This document shows positions 17,173 to 25,900 of a DNA stretch of 32,749 nucleotides, one piece after another. Below the pieces are notes generated by a model. That model was given only the letters and a program-made list of their open reading frames with translations. It searched no databases and was not told the DNA's origin. Each line of letters begins with the position of its first letter. The stretch's first letter is position 1. Origin of the DNA: Lachnospira sp. UBA4346. GTDB taxonomy: Bacteria; Bacillota; Clostridia; Lachnospirales; Lachnospiraceae. The position numbers and the translations under genes were made by a program. Location: contig DGTC01000056.1 in the NCBI GenBank assembly GCA_002394205.1, positions 1 through 32,749 of the forward strand, given 5' to 3'.

Positions 17173-19965
17173 CTATCTAGGGACCTCTACCATTTCGTAG
17201 GCTTCTACCTGATCGCCTTCCTGAATCTCGCCGAACTTCTCAAATACAAGACCACATTCTGTTCCACCCTTAACTTCCTTAACTTCATCCTTGAAGTGCT
17301 TTAATGAAGCAATCGGACCTTCAAAAATCTGCTTGCCGTCTCTTGTAATACGAACAGATGCATTTCTTGTAATTCTACCATCTTTAACAATTGCACCGGC
17401 AATGTTACCAACACCTGATGCCTTGAAAATCTGAAGAATTTCTGCATGACCAATAACCTGCTCTTCATAAATCGGCTCTAACATACCCTTCAACGCAGAT
17501 TCTACATCTGCAATTGCATTATAAATAACGCTGTATAATCTCAAATCAACCTTTTCACGTTCTGCAACGATTCTTGCCTGATTATCCGGTTTAACATTAA
17601 AGCCAATAATAATTGCATTTGAAGCGGATGCCAAAACAACATCGGATTCGTTGATATTACCAACACCACCGTGAATAATCTTAACAACAACTTCCTCATT
17701 CGAAAGTTTTACAAGACTCTGCTTCACAGCTTCTACAGAACCCTGAACATCAGCTTTAATAATAATACCAAGTTCCTTCATGTTACCTGCCTGAATCTGT
17801 TCAAACAATGCATCAAGAGATACCTTATGCTTAGAATCATCAAGAAGTTTCTTTCTGCCTTCACTGATAAATGTTGCTGAGAAGTTCTTTGCTTCCTTAT
17901 CTGAGTTAAATGCCATGATGATTTCGCCTGCGTTTGGTACATCATTCAAACCAAGAATCTCTACCGGTGTTGAAGGACCTGCTGTTTTAACACGTCTGCC
18001 CTTATCATCAATCATTGCTCGAATCTTACCATGACAAGCACCTGCTGCTACGTTGTCACCAACTTTTAATGTACCCTTCTGTACAAGAACTGTCGCAACC
18101 GGACCACGTCCCTTATCCAACTCAGCTTCGATAACAATACCTCTTGCTTTTCTATTTGGATTTGCTTTTAATTCATTTACTTCTGCAGTTAAAAGAATCA
18201 TCTCTAAAAGCTCATCAATACCTTCCTTAGTATGCGCTGATACCGGAACAAATGTTGTTGAACCGCCCCAATCTTCCGGAATTAATTCATACTCTGTCAA
18301 TTCCTGCTTAACTTTTTCAATATTTGCACTCGGCTTATCAATCTTGTTGATTGCGACAATAATCTCTACGCCTGCAGCTTTTGCATGGTTAATGGCTTCA
18401 ATTGTCTGAGGCATTACACCATCATCAGCAGCAACAACAAGAATTGCAATATCCGTAGACTGTGCACCACGCATACGCATTGCTGTAAACGCTTCATGAC
18501 CAGGTGTATCAAGGAATGTAATAGAATGTCCATTGACATTTACAGTATAAGCACCAATCTTCTGTGTAATACCGCCAGACTCCTTATCTGTAACATGTGT
18601 TTCTCTAATTGCATCAAGAAGAGAGGTTTTACCATGATCGACATGACCCATAACACATACAACAGGTGGTCTTGCTACCATTGTATCTTCTGGTTCTTCA
18701 TCTTCTTTTAATAACTCTGCAATAACATCAACCTTTTCTTCATGCTCACAGATGCAGTTATATTCTAACGCAATCTCTTCTGCAACATCATATTCGATTT
18801 CCTGATTGATTGTAACAACCTTTCCCTGTAAGAATAACTTCTTAACAAGTGCAGAAGGCTGAATCTTCATCTTATCGGCAAGTTCCTTGATTGTTAATGA
18901 ATCTGGAAGAACCAGCTGCTTAATTGTTTCTTCTTCCTTTTCTTCCTTCTTTGCAGACATCTTTGCAAGCTGGCTGTTTACGAATTTCAAGTTTTCCTTA
19001 GAATCTGCATCCTTACGTCTGTCATTCTTCTTATTGTCTTTTCTTGAATCCGGCTTTCTTGAATCTGGTTTTGCTACAATGAAATCTTCCTTTGGTGTAC
19101 TGTCTCTGCGGTCATTTCTTCTGCCATTCTGTCCACCACGATTGTCATTTCTAAAGCCATTGCCACGATCATTATTTCTGTCACCGCGGTTATCATTTCT
19201 ATATCCATTTCGGTCGTTGTTTCTGTCGCCCCGGTTATCATTTCTGTAGCCGTTACGGTCATTGTTTCTGTCGCCTCGGTTATCATTTCTGTAGCCGTTT
19301 CGGTCGTTGTTTCTGTCGCTTCGGTTATCATTTCTGTAACCGTTTCGGTCGTTGTTTCTGTCGCCTCGGTTGTCATTTCTGTAACCGTTTCGGTCGTTGT
19401 TTCTGTCGCCTCGGTTGTCATTTCTGTAGCCGTTTCGATCATTGTTTCTGTCGCCCCGGTTATCATTTCTGTAGCCGTTTCGGTCATTATTTCTGTCGCC
19501 TCGGTTATCATTTCTGTAACCATTGTTACGGTCATTATTTCTATTATCTGTACGATTATCATTTCTATAACTGCCACGGTCGTTATTTCTGTCAACACGG
19601 CTATTATTTCTGTCGCCTCGGTTATCATTTCTATAACCATTATTACGGTCATTATTTCTATCAGCACGGTTGTTATTGTTGTTTCTTGAACCGTCGTTTT
19701 TTGTTTCTCCCTTTGCACTATTTTGTGGGAAAAATACCTGTGAAATATGTCCCTTCTTATCGTCTTCACTCTTGTTTTCTGTATGTGTTTCTGCCTGCGG
19801 CTTGTTTTCTGCCTTTGCAAACTTACTCTTTACTTTATTAATCTGAGCGTCTTCCAAACCACTTGCTGATTTATACTCTTTTTCTTCTGAGCTAAGTGTT
19901 TCAATAATATCTTTTGTTGAAATATTTAACTCCTTAGCCAGTTCATATACTCTCATCTTTGCCAT
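17173..19965 (-). CDS. infB: Translation initiation factor IF-2 with expanded repeat linker
   Basis: IF-2 is the GTPase that delivers initiator tRNA to the 30S subunit and drives subunit joining. The 930-residue protein has a first IF2_N domain (residues ~1-50), a very long basic Asn/Arg/Asp/Gly-rich linker (~94-290), and a second IF2_N domain (~352-403). The G domain follows (GHVDHGKT 440-447, DTPGH 486-490, NKID 540-543), then domains II, III and C. It is longer than many Firmicute IF-2 proteins. The excess is the linker, which contains seven near-identical 15-residue units. The linker codons also leave other frames open; these were treated as shadows. It lies between the L7Ae-like gene and rbfA. 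Confidence 0.98.
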   Translation of the reverse strand: MAKMRVYELAKELNISTKDIIETLSSEEKEYKSASGLEDAQINKVKSKFAKAENKPQAETHTENKSEDDKKGHISQVFFPQNSAKGETKNDGSRNNNNNRADRNNDRNNGYRNDNRGDRNNSRVDRNNDRGSYRNDNRTDNRNNDRNNGYRNDNRGDRNNDRNGYRNDNRGDRNNDRNGYRNDNRGDRNNDRNGYRNDNRGDRNNDRNGYRNDNRSDRNNDRNGYRNDNRGDRNNDRNGYRNDNRGDRNNDRNGYRNDNRGDRNNDRGNGFRNDNRGGQNGRRNDRRDSTPKEDFIVAKPDSRKPDSRKDNKKNDRRKDADSKENLKFVNSQLAKMSAKKEEKEEETIKQLVLPDSLTIKELADKMKIQPSALVKKLFLQGKVVTINQEIEYDVAEEIALEYNCICEHEEKVDVIAELLKEDEEPEDTMVARPPVVCVMGHVDHGKTSLLDAIRETHVTDKESGGITQKIGAYTVNVNGHSITFLDTPGHEAFTAMRMRGAQSTDIAILVVAADDGVMPQTIEAINHAKAAGVEIIVAINKIDKPSANIEKVKQELTEYELIPEDWGGSTTFVPVSAHTKEGIDELLEMILLTAEVNELKANPNRKARGIVIEAELDKGRGPVATVLVQKGTLKVGDNVAAGACHGKIRAMIDDKGRRVKTAGPSTPVEILGLNDVPNAGEIIMAFNSDKEAKNFSATFISEGRKKLLDDSKHKVSLDALFEQIQAGNMKELGIIIKADVQGSVEAVKQSLVKLSNEEVVVKIIHGGVGNINESDVVLASASNAIIIGFNVKPDNQARIVAEREKVDLRLYSVIYNAIADVESALKGMLEPIYEEQVIGHAEILQIFKASGVGNIAGAIVKDGRITRNASVRITRDGKQIFEGPIASLKHFKDEVKEVKGGTECGLVFEKFGEIQEGDQVEAYEMVEVPR
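19201..19515 (-). repeat. 45-bp tandem repeat, 7 units, within infB
   Basis: Residues 151-255 of IF-2 are seven consecutive copies of the 15-mer RNDNRGDRNNDRNGY, with one G to S change in the fifth, encoded by 45-bp DNA units that differ mostly at synonymous positions. Degenerate partial units flank the array on both sides (about 19096-19686 overall). The array is in frame, so changes in unit number would alter linker length without breaking the gene. Confidence 0.95.
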
Positions 19966-20024
19966 ATTGCTTTAACCTTTCTTCTGAATCAACCACTTTG
20001 TTACTATTTTCACGATTAGACCTG

Positions 20025-20339
20025 TTAAGATATGCCAGCCTGTAAATGCTTCTCAATTGACTTTTTAAATCCCTCATCTAAAATAGCCAATGAAGCCCTG
20101 AACTGCTTACCAATTGCATGACCTAATTCTTCTTTATCACTGTAAATATATATTGGTACGTTATAGAACTTGCACATATCCGAAAACATTTTCTTCGTAT
20201 TATCCGAAGAATCTCCGGCAACAATTACCATCGCTGCTTTTCCTGTTTTAACAGCCTTCTCCGTAGCAAATTCACCACTCGCCACCTGATGTGCTCTCTG
20301 CGCCAATCCTATCATTGATAACGCTTTATCTTGCTTCAA
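20025..20339 (-). CDS. L7Ae-family RNA-binding protein (YlxQ-like)
   Basis: The 104-residue protein belongs to the L7Ae/L30e/S12e/Gadd45 superfamily that recognises kink-turn RNA. It shows the family pattern GLAQRAHQVASGEFATEKAVKTGKA, then MVIVAGDSSDNTKKMF, and VPIYIYSDKEELGHAIGK. It starts at a TTG overlapping the end of ylxR by 14 bases, with AGGAG about ten bases upstream, so translation is probably coupled. The position between ylxR and infB is standard for Firmicutes. The biological RNA target of this paralogue is not firmly known. Confidence 0.92.
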   Translation of the reverse strand: MKQDKALSMIGLAQRAHQVASGEFATEKAVKTGKAAMVIVAGDSSDNTKKMFSDMCKFYNVPIYIYSDKEELGHAIGKQFRASLAILDEGFKKSIEKHLQAGIS

Positions 20340-20604
20340 TTTCCATCAGCTCCTTTTTTAGTTGTTCGTACACATTATTATCCACCGCCATCTTAAAAGA
20401 TCTTTCCAAGCCTTTTTGACGAACAGCCTTTTCCAAACAATCTGTATTCGGACAGACATATGCACCGCGACCATTCTTTTTTCCTGTTGTATCAATAACA
20501 ATTCCTTCATCCTCTGTTTTTAGAATCCGGATTAAGTCTTTCTTGTTTTTCATCTCATGGCAGCCTACACACTGTCTCTGAGGAATTTTCTTCTTAACGC
20601 CCAA
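20326..20604 (-). CDS. ylxR: YlxR-family RNA-binding protein
   Basis: The ~92-residue protein is a DUF448/YlxR member with the signature IPQRQCVGCHEMKNKKDLIR and the RGAYVCPN segment. It is a small nucleic-acid-binding protein always found after nusA. The start is chosen as the TTG at 20604 (protein begins MGVKKKIPQRQ) because GGGAG lies nine bases upstream. A TTG three codons earlier is directly adjacent to that site and therefore too close. The gene lies 21 bases after nusA and overlaps the L7Ae-like gene. Confidence 0.92.
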   Translation of the reverse strand: MGVKKKIPQRQCVGCHEMKNKKDLIRILKTEDEGIVIDTTGKKNGRGAYVCPNTDCLEKAVRQKGLERSFKMAVDNNVYEQLKKELMEIEAR

Positions 20605-20625
20605 ATATATCAACTCCCACTGTCT

Positions 20626-21846
20626 TTATTCTTCTACTTCTTCAACTTCAGCTTCTTCTGATTCAAAAATTGGTTCTTCTGTTTCTTCTGTAAATGATAA
20701 TTCTTCATCTAAATCATCATCAAGATCATTATCAAAATCTGCTTCCTGCGTATCAGCTTCCTGCGCTGCTGCTTCACTCTTAATATCAATACCAAAGCCT
20801 GTTAATTTTGCTGCAAGACGTACATTCTGTCCTGACTTACCGATTGCAAGTGATAACTGCTGTTCTGAAACAACAATCTGTGCCTTCTTTTCATCATCGT
20901 CTGCCATTGCAGATACAACTTTTGCAGGACTCAATGCATTAACAATTAACTGTGCCGGATTCTCATCCCATTCAATGATATCAATCTGCTCATTGCCAAG
21001 TTCGCTGACGATTGCCTTTACTCTTGCACCATTTACACCTACACATGCTCCAACCGGATCTACATTTGGAACCTTTGCACGAACAGAAATCTTTGTTCTT
21101 GAACCTGCTTCTCTTGCAATTCCCATAATTTCAACGATGCCATCTTTGATTTCAGATACTTCTTCTTCAAACAAACGTGCAACAAGCATTGGATGTGAAC
21201 GTGAAACTTTTACTAATGTTCCCGGCTTTTCCTTATTAGATACGCTGACAACGAATAACTTAATTCTGTCACCACGCTCAAAATGCTCTGTTGGAACCTG
21301 ATCGCTAACCTTTAATGTTGTCTGTGTTCTTCCGATGTCAACTAACATATTGCCCTTATCATCGATTCTCTGAACAACACCTGTAATAATTTCCTTTTCC
21401 TTTGAATGATATTCATTATAAAGTGCTGCCTTTTCTTCTTCACGAATCTTCTGTACAATTGTACCCTTTGCATTCTTTGCTGCTCTACGTGAGAATTCTT
21501 CTGACTTTACTTCTACTGTCACAATATCACCCAACTGACAATTTGGTTTAATCTTTCTTGCATCTGCAAGTGAAATTTCTGTTGCAGAAATGTATTTTTC
21601 TGAATTTCTCTTATTATTATCCTGTACGTTTTCCGGAATAATAACTTCTTCAACTACAGTTCTGTCAGAATAAATATGAAAATCACCTGTAATTCTGTCT
21701 AATACAACACGACCATTTTCAACTGTGTTGAACTGTGTCTTGTATTCGTCCATTAATGACTTTTCAATTGCATCAAACATTACTTCTTTGCTGATTCCAT
21801 TTTCCTTTTCTAATAAATCTAATGCAGCTATTAATTCCTTATTCAT
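20626..21846 (-). CDS. nusA: Transcription termination/antitermination factor NusA
   Basis: NusA binds RNA polymerase and nascent RNA to modulate pausing, termination and antitermination. The 406-residue protein has the N-terminal polymerase-binding domain (MNKELIAALDLLEKENGIS), an S1 domain (~135-200) and tandem KH domains with GARVKAIVSELG and IGKSGQNVRLAAKLTG. A strongly acidic tail (about 45 residues rich in Glu and Asp) ends the protein. The length slightly exceeds the Bacillus protein because of this tail. It is 21 bases after rimP. NusA is known to control its own operon by termination in Bacillus, which bears on the leader hairpins upstream of rimP. Confidence 0.98.
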   Translation of the reverse strand: MNKELIAALDLLEKENGISKEVMFDAIEKSLMDEYKTQFNTVENGRVVLDRITGDFHIYSDRTVVEEVIIPENVQDNNKRNSEKYISATEISLADARKIKPNCQLGDIVTVEVKSEEFSRRAAKNAKGTIVQKIREEEKAALYNEYHSKEKEIITGVVQRIDDKGNMLVDIGRTQTTLKVSDQVPTEHFERGDRIKLFVVSVSNKEKPGTLVKVSRSHPMLVARLFEEEVSEIKDGIVEIMGIAREAGSRTKISVRAKVPNVDPVGACVGVNGARVKAIVSELGNEQIDIIEWDENPAQLIVNALSPAKVVSAMADDDEKKAQIVVSEQQLSLAIGKSGQNVRLAAKLTGFGIDIKSEAAAQEADTQEADFDNDLDDDLDEELSFTEETEEPIFESEEAEVEEVEE

Positions 21847-21867
21847 TTCTTCTTAACCAATCCTTTC

Positions 21868-22335
21868 TTAATCACAAAATGCCCATCGAATCATTGCAAG
21901 ATTTGCACGTTCAAATGTCTGCTCTGTTTCATCATCAAATTCAAGTGTAACTGTATCTTTATCATATGCCTTGAGCACACCTGTAAATTCCTTACACTTA
22001 TCAACTGCCTTGTATAACTTAATATCAATCAGCTTTCCAATACTTCTTGCGTAATCCTTCTCTTTTTTTATCGGTCTTAACAACCCCGGAGAACTTACTT
22101 CAAAAATATACTGATCCGGAATATAATTTTCTCTGTCTAACACTTCATTAAATGCTCTGCTGATTAATTCACAGTCGTTCACTGTAATTCCGCCTTCTTT
22201 GTCAATATAGACTCTCAGATACCAGTCACTGCCTTCTTTTACATATTCAACGTCAACCAGTTCAAAGTTATTCTCATCAATGAACGGTTGAATCAACTGC
22301 TCCGTTTTCTCTTCATAGCTTTCTTTTCTGCCCAT
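21868..22335 (-). CDS. rimP: Ribosome maturation factor RimP
   Basis: RimP assists 30S maturation. The 155-residue protein shows FELVDVEYVKEGSDWYLRVYID, GGITVNDCELISRAFNEVLD, the invariant FEVSSPGLLRPI and a C-terminal SH3-like domain. It starts the rimP-nusA-infB operon. A ~200-base leader with two hairpins and an upstream tRNA-Glu gene precede it. The ATG has AGGTGAG about eight bases upstream. Confidence 0.97.
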   Translation of the reverse strand: MGRKESYEEKTEQLIQPFIDENNFELVDVEYVKEGSDWYLRVYIDKEGGITVNDCELISRAFNEVLDRENYIPDQYIFEVSSPGLLRPIKKEKDYARSIGKLIDIKLYKAVDKCKEFTGVLKAYDKDTVTLEFDDETEQTFERANLAMIRWAFCD

Positions 22336-22447
22336 TCATTCTCACCTGTAACTATCTGTACGAATAGCTAACATCACCTTTCTTCATTCTTCCTTGCTTT
22401 ATGATTCTTTCAAATCCAAATCTATACTTGATGTGTATCTTCGCTAT

Positions 22448-22498
22448 GACAATTGTACGGTACCATCCTTTTCATACTTTATCACCGTTGCAATTGTC
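22448..22498 (-). promoter_or_regulatory. Leader hairpin upstream of rimP
   Basis: GACAATTG (22448-22455) pairs with CAATTGTC (22491-22498). CGGT (22458-22461) then pairs with ACCG (22484-22487) across a small internal loop, leaving a purine-rich loop of 22 bases. It lies ~110 bases upstream of the rimP ATG. No T-run follows, so it is not a terminator by itself; a leader control structure is inferred. Confidence 0.5.
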
Positions 22499-22541
22499 CT
22501 CTGTTTGCGCAGGTCACAAGTTAAATATACCCATAACCAAA

Positions 22542-22573
22542 CGAAAGAGTGGACATTTCTGCCCACTCTTTCG
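22542..22573 (-). terminator. Hairpin between tRNA-Glu and rimP (weak terminator or attenuator)
   Basis: A perfect 11-bp stem CGAAAGAGTGG/CCACTCTTTCG with a 10-base loop is followed on the minus strand by TTTGGTTAT. The T-run is only three long, so termination is probably partial. It could end the tRNA transcript or act as the attenuator of the rimP-nusA operon. Confidence 0.55.
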
Positions 22574-22595
22574 AATCACACATATAAATACAGAA

Positions 22596-22667
22596 TAGCT
22601 CGTAGGGGAGTCGAACCCCTGTCTTCGCCGTGAGAGGGCGACGTCTTAACCACTTGACCAACGAGCC
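22596..22667 (-). tRNA. tRNA-Glu (CTC)
   Basis: A full cloverleaf can be drawn: acceptor GGCTCGT/ACGAGCT (G1.U72 wobble), a D-arm containing GGTCAAGTGGTTAAGAC, an anticodon loop CTCTCAC giving anticodon CTC, and T-stem AGGGG/CCCCT with TTCGACT. The discriminator is A, and CCA is not encoded. It has its own promoter 20 bases upstream and lies before the rimP-nusA operon. Confidence 0.95.
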
Positions 22668-22687
22668 GTAATCAACAGTACTTCGTT

Positions 22688-22716
22688 AGTATATCTTACA
22701 ATCTGATAAATTGCAA
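22688..22716 (-). promoter_or_regulatory. tRNA-Glu promoter (possible operon promoter)
   Basis: On the minus strand -35 TTGCAA (22711-22716), a 17-base spacer and -10 TATACT (22688-22693) form a good sigma-A promoter, with the start expected near 22680. It is the best promoter found upstream of rimP, so it may drive both tRNA-Glu and, by read-through, the operon. Confidence 0.75.
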
Positions 22717-22759
22717 GCACTTTTTTCATTTTCTTTGTATTTTTATAGGTACAATATCT

Positions 22760-22905
22760 GATTTAACGAGCAGTGCCAAAAAGAAATAACAAATACTCGA
22801 TGAGAGCTTGCTCACAGGCGTGCATTTGTTATTTCTTTTTGATAGTGCGACAGCACGGATGCGCAAGGTGCGAAGCGGATTGCGCATCGCACTGCGTAAT
22901 GTAGT
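22760..22905 (+). repeat. 146-bp structured repeat, copy 1
   Basis: This copy and the one at 32569-32714 are 146 bp long, in the same orientation, and differ at about 13 positions without indels. Three stems can be drawn. The closing stem is GCAGTGC (22770-22776) with GCACTGC (22889-22895). A 17-bp AT stem (22778-22794 with 22824-22840) holds an inner GAG-CTTG-CTC hairpin. An ATGCGCAA/TTGCGCAT stem lies at 22859-22866 and 22880-22887. It encodes no protein. It sits between the tRNA-Glu promoter and the 3' end of the helicase gene. A structured RNA, a MITE-like element or a bidirectional terminator are all possible. Confidence 0.9.
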
Positions 22906-22938
22906 AATCCATCCACGCTATATTACAGAATAATACTC

Positions 22939-25900
22939 TTACTTTGCACCTTCCTTTCTTGAAAAAGGACTAAGATCAATAAATAAATTTTTCAACGCAT
23001 TTATATCATCAAATTCTTTAAACAAATATTCTAACAACTCCTCTTGTCTTGCCTGCCCCAGTGTCAACCTGTATAAAGATAAAATCTTAATCAATCTTTC
23101 ATAATTCACTTCATCCTTACTAATCGGATACATTGGCACAATTCTTTCTATTTTAACCTTCTGATTCTTTCCAAAACACCAAAATGGTACTAATTCTGAC
23201 TGTCCCTCCTGCCTCTCTCCTCTTGCAGCAGCCTCAAACATTTCCTTCCATATATCCTTATAAAATCGAATATTCCCATACTTTTCTGCTACATTTTGCC
23301 TAATGGCAAGACACTTGAAACGATTGATACGTCCTTCTCTTTGCTCCAAATCTATCGGATTGCCCGGAAGATTCCAATGCATAATTTTCCGACAGTAATT
23401 GTGAAAATCAAGCCCCTCTTGACCTATGGATGTCGTTGCTAATACAAATGGTCTCATCGGTGAGTTAAATGCATTTCTGACACTTTCTTTTCGATTTACC
23501 TGCGTTTCATTATCTCCTGAAGCCTTTGTAAATCCTACAGCATAACTTGACCGAATTCTCACATCATCGCCCTTTTCACCATTTGCTCTCTTGCAAAAAG
23601 ATTCATAGGTATCAACAACATACGTTGACGTATGTATGTGCAAAGAATCCTTCATCAGCATATGAATTTTCTCCTGTTTATCCACATCGCTTGATACACC
23701 TACCGTATTCGAAAGCAAATGCATATATTCATCAAACATCGATTGAAAACAGCCGTCCTTACAGTATTTCATCACATTTTGCCAATGCGAATTGTCATCT
23801 TTGCATCTGCCATACGCAAGATCAATGATAGCTGTCGCTTCTGTCTGATTAAAATTATCAATAAATACTTTTGCAAGTTCCGTTGCTCTGGCTGTATCAG
23901 TTCCATTCGATCTATAGATACAATTTGCAGGTGAGCCGAGCACCATATTTACAAGTGTATCTATCAGGTCATTGGGTCTTTTTCCAAGATTTACACCATC
24001 CAAATCAGACAGATATTCCCTTAACTTAGAAATATGAGCCAGGGATACTTTCCTTTTCTTCTCCTTATCAGCATCCATTTCATCATCTGACTTTATCTGT
24101 TTTGTTACGTCTGTAATCCATTCATTTACATAGTCTGCGCCGTCTAGCAGCATCGGTGCTAAATAATACCATCTTTCATCAACACGATTTTGAAAAGGCT
24201 GCCCATACATATCCTCAACTTTATCAAGCAGCAACAACAGTTCCGATTCAATCTGCTGTTCAATCTTTTCCAGTGTCAGCTTCTGATTCATGGTATCAAT
24301 GGGATTATACAGCTTTGCCAATGTGCGTGATGGATATAACAAACAGAATAAACTCATACTGTGCACTTCTCCCTTTGACGCTTTGAATCGCAACCTTGAT
24401 ACCGGAAATCTTTTAAAACTTTCCGCAAAATAATTTGCATTTTTCTTATTCTGGTTTCGTGCCTGCTTCGACAATTTGCCTACTGTCTTTCGCTCTGCTT
24501 CGTAAGATACCAACGAACCTATCATTCTTGGCACCATTTCCCACGAGGAAAATACCAATATTTTAGAAAATTCCTGACTATTTTTATATACTCCCTGTAA
24601 CGCATAATACGGCTTTGATGGAGGCACCCACAAATACATTTCTCCATTTTTACCGATTGCCTTATCTATAAGCTGTACAAACCTTGCATTGGTCTTTGGC
24701 AGCTCATCATAGCGATTTATCTTACGTTTATTTACCCAAAGCATATCTCCTTTTGCCAGCTCTGTCTGATCCGGATTTGCTGCAAAATACTTCTCCAGAC
24801 TTTGCTTTAACTTATAATTGTTCATAAAAGACATCAAATACGGACAACTCTTCACATAATCTACCGGCAGGGCGTACTTTGAGCCCGTTTCTTCTAATAA
24901 TTTTCCCATCTGCAGGTAAGATTCGATGTCACTTTGCTGTACCTGCAAATGTTCTTTTATACTACTATCATCTGTATAATCTCCACTATCCATAACAGAA
25001 ATACGCTCCGTACGGCATACTCCCTGATACATAGCATTTTGTGCTGCGTCTTTTACCTGAATAATTGTATTATCTCCCGCTTTCAATTCATTTAACGCAA
25101 CAGAATAATTTTTCCAAATATTATGAAACTCTGTTTTTCTGTCCACAAATAGGAAATCCATAACCTGAAAAAACTCAGCATAATGCTCATCTAATTCTTT
25201 CTCCTCAATTTCATCAAGCGTAGAATACAACTTATACGGCGTTGCTGACAACAACAGTATTCTAGTGCTGTCTCCACTCAAAAAATTATGTGCTAATATC
25301 CCCATTTCACTATCATCTGATGATAATAAGAACTTAAACCGTTGAAATTCATCCATAATTACAAGATCCGGCTTCATCATTGACACACTGATTCGGGCAA
25401 ACATCACACGCAATCTATTTACCATCCAATAATCAGAATGACTGAGCTGCTTCCTGTAACGTCTCTCATTCAAATGATTCAATAATAAATCCTTGATTTC
25501 TTCAAATTCCGGATAATTCCGTAGCTTTTCTATAATATTTGCCGGATACCTTTTTTGTGTTTTATTCTCACAGTCTCTGACCTTAAATTCATAACATTTT
25601 CTGCAAGTTTCCCATGCATTATCAGCACCAAGCATCATAAAATTCTCTAACCCTGTAAGATACTTCTTAAACTCATCCATACGCCTGAGAATCGCAAACA
25701 TCAATGCTCTTTCATTGACAATCCCTCCACCAGCTGTCATTTTAAATGATGTTTCAGGTGTAAGCGGTATTAATTGAATAAATCCTTCTCTTACCTTGTC
25801 AGAACATTCCTGCTCTGCAACTTTTAAATGTTGCATAGACAATCTGGTATCTGCAACAGATTGAATTGCTTTTCCCCCCGTCACATCAAGTTTTCTGATA

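Noticed and set aside
19096..19686. Possible CRISPR-like array
   Set aside because: The units are contiguous and lie in frame in infB, with no unique spacers and no cas genes nearby.
19074..19820. Long alternative open frame of Thr/Glu/Ala-rich repeats overlapping infB on the same strand
   Set aside because: It is a by-product of the 45-bp infB repeat, which lacks stops in another frame. It has no ribosome binding site and the IF-2 frame is clearly the real one.
22596..22667. tRNA-Glu as the integration site of a genomic island
   Set aside because: The cassette lies upstream of the tRNA 5' end, no duplicate of the tRNA 3' end was seen, and no integrase gene is present in the window.
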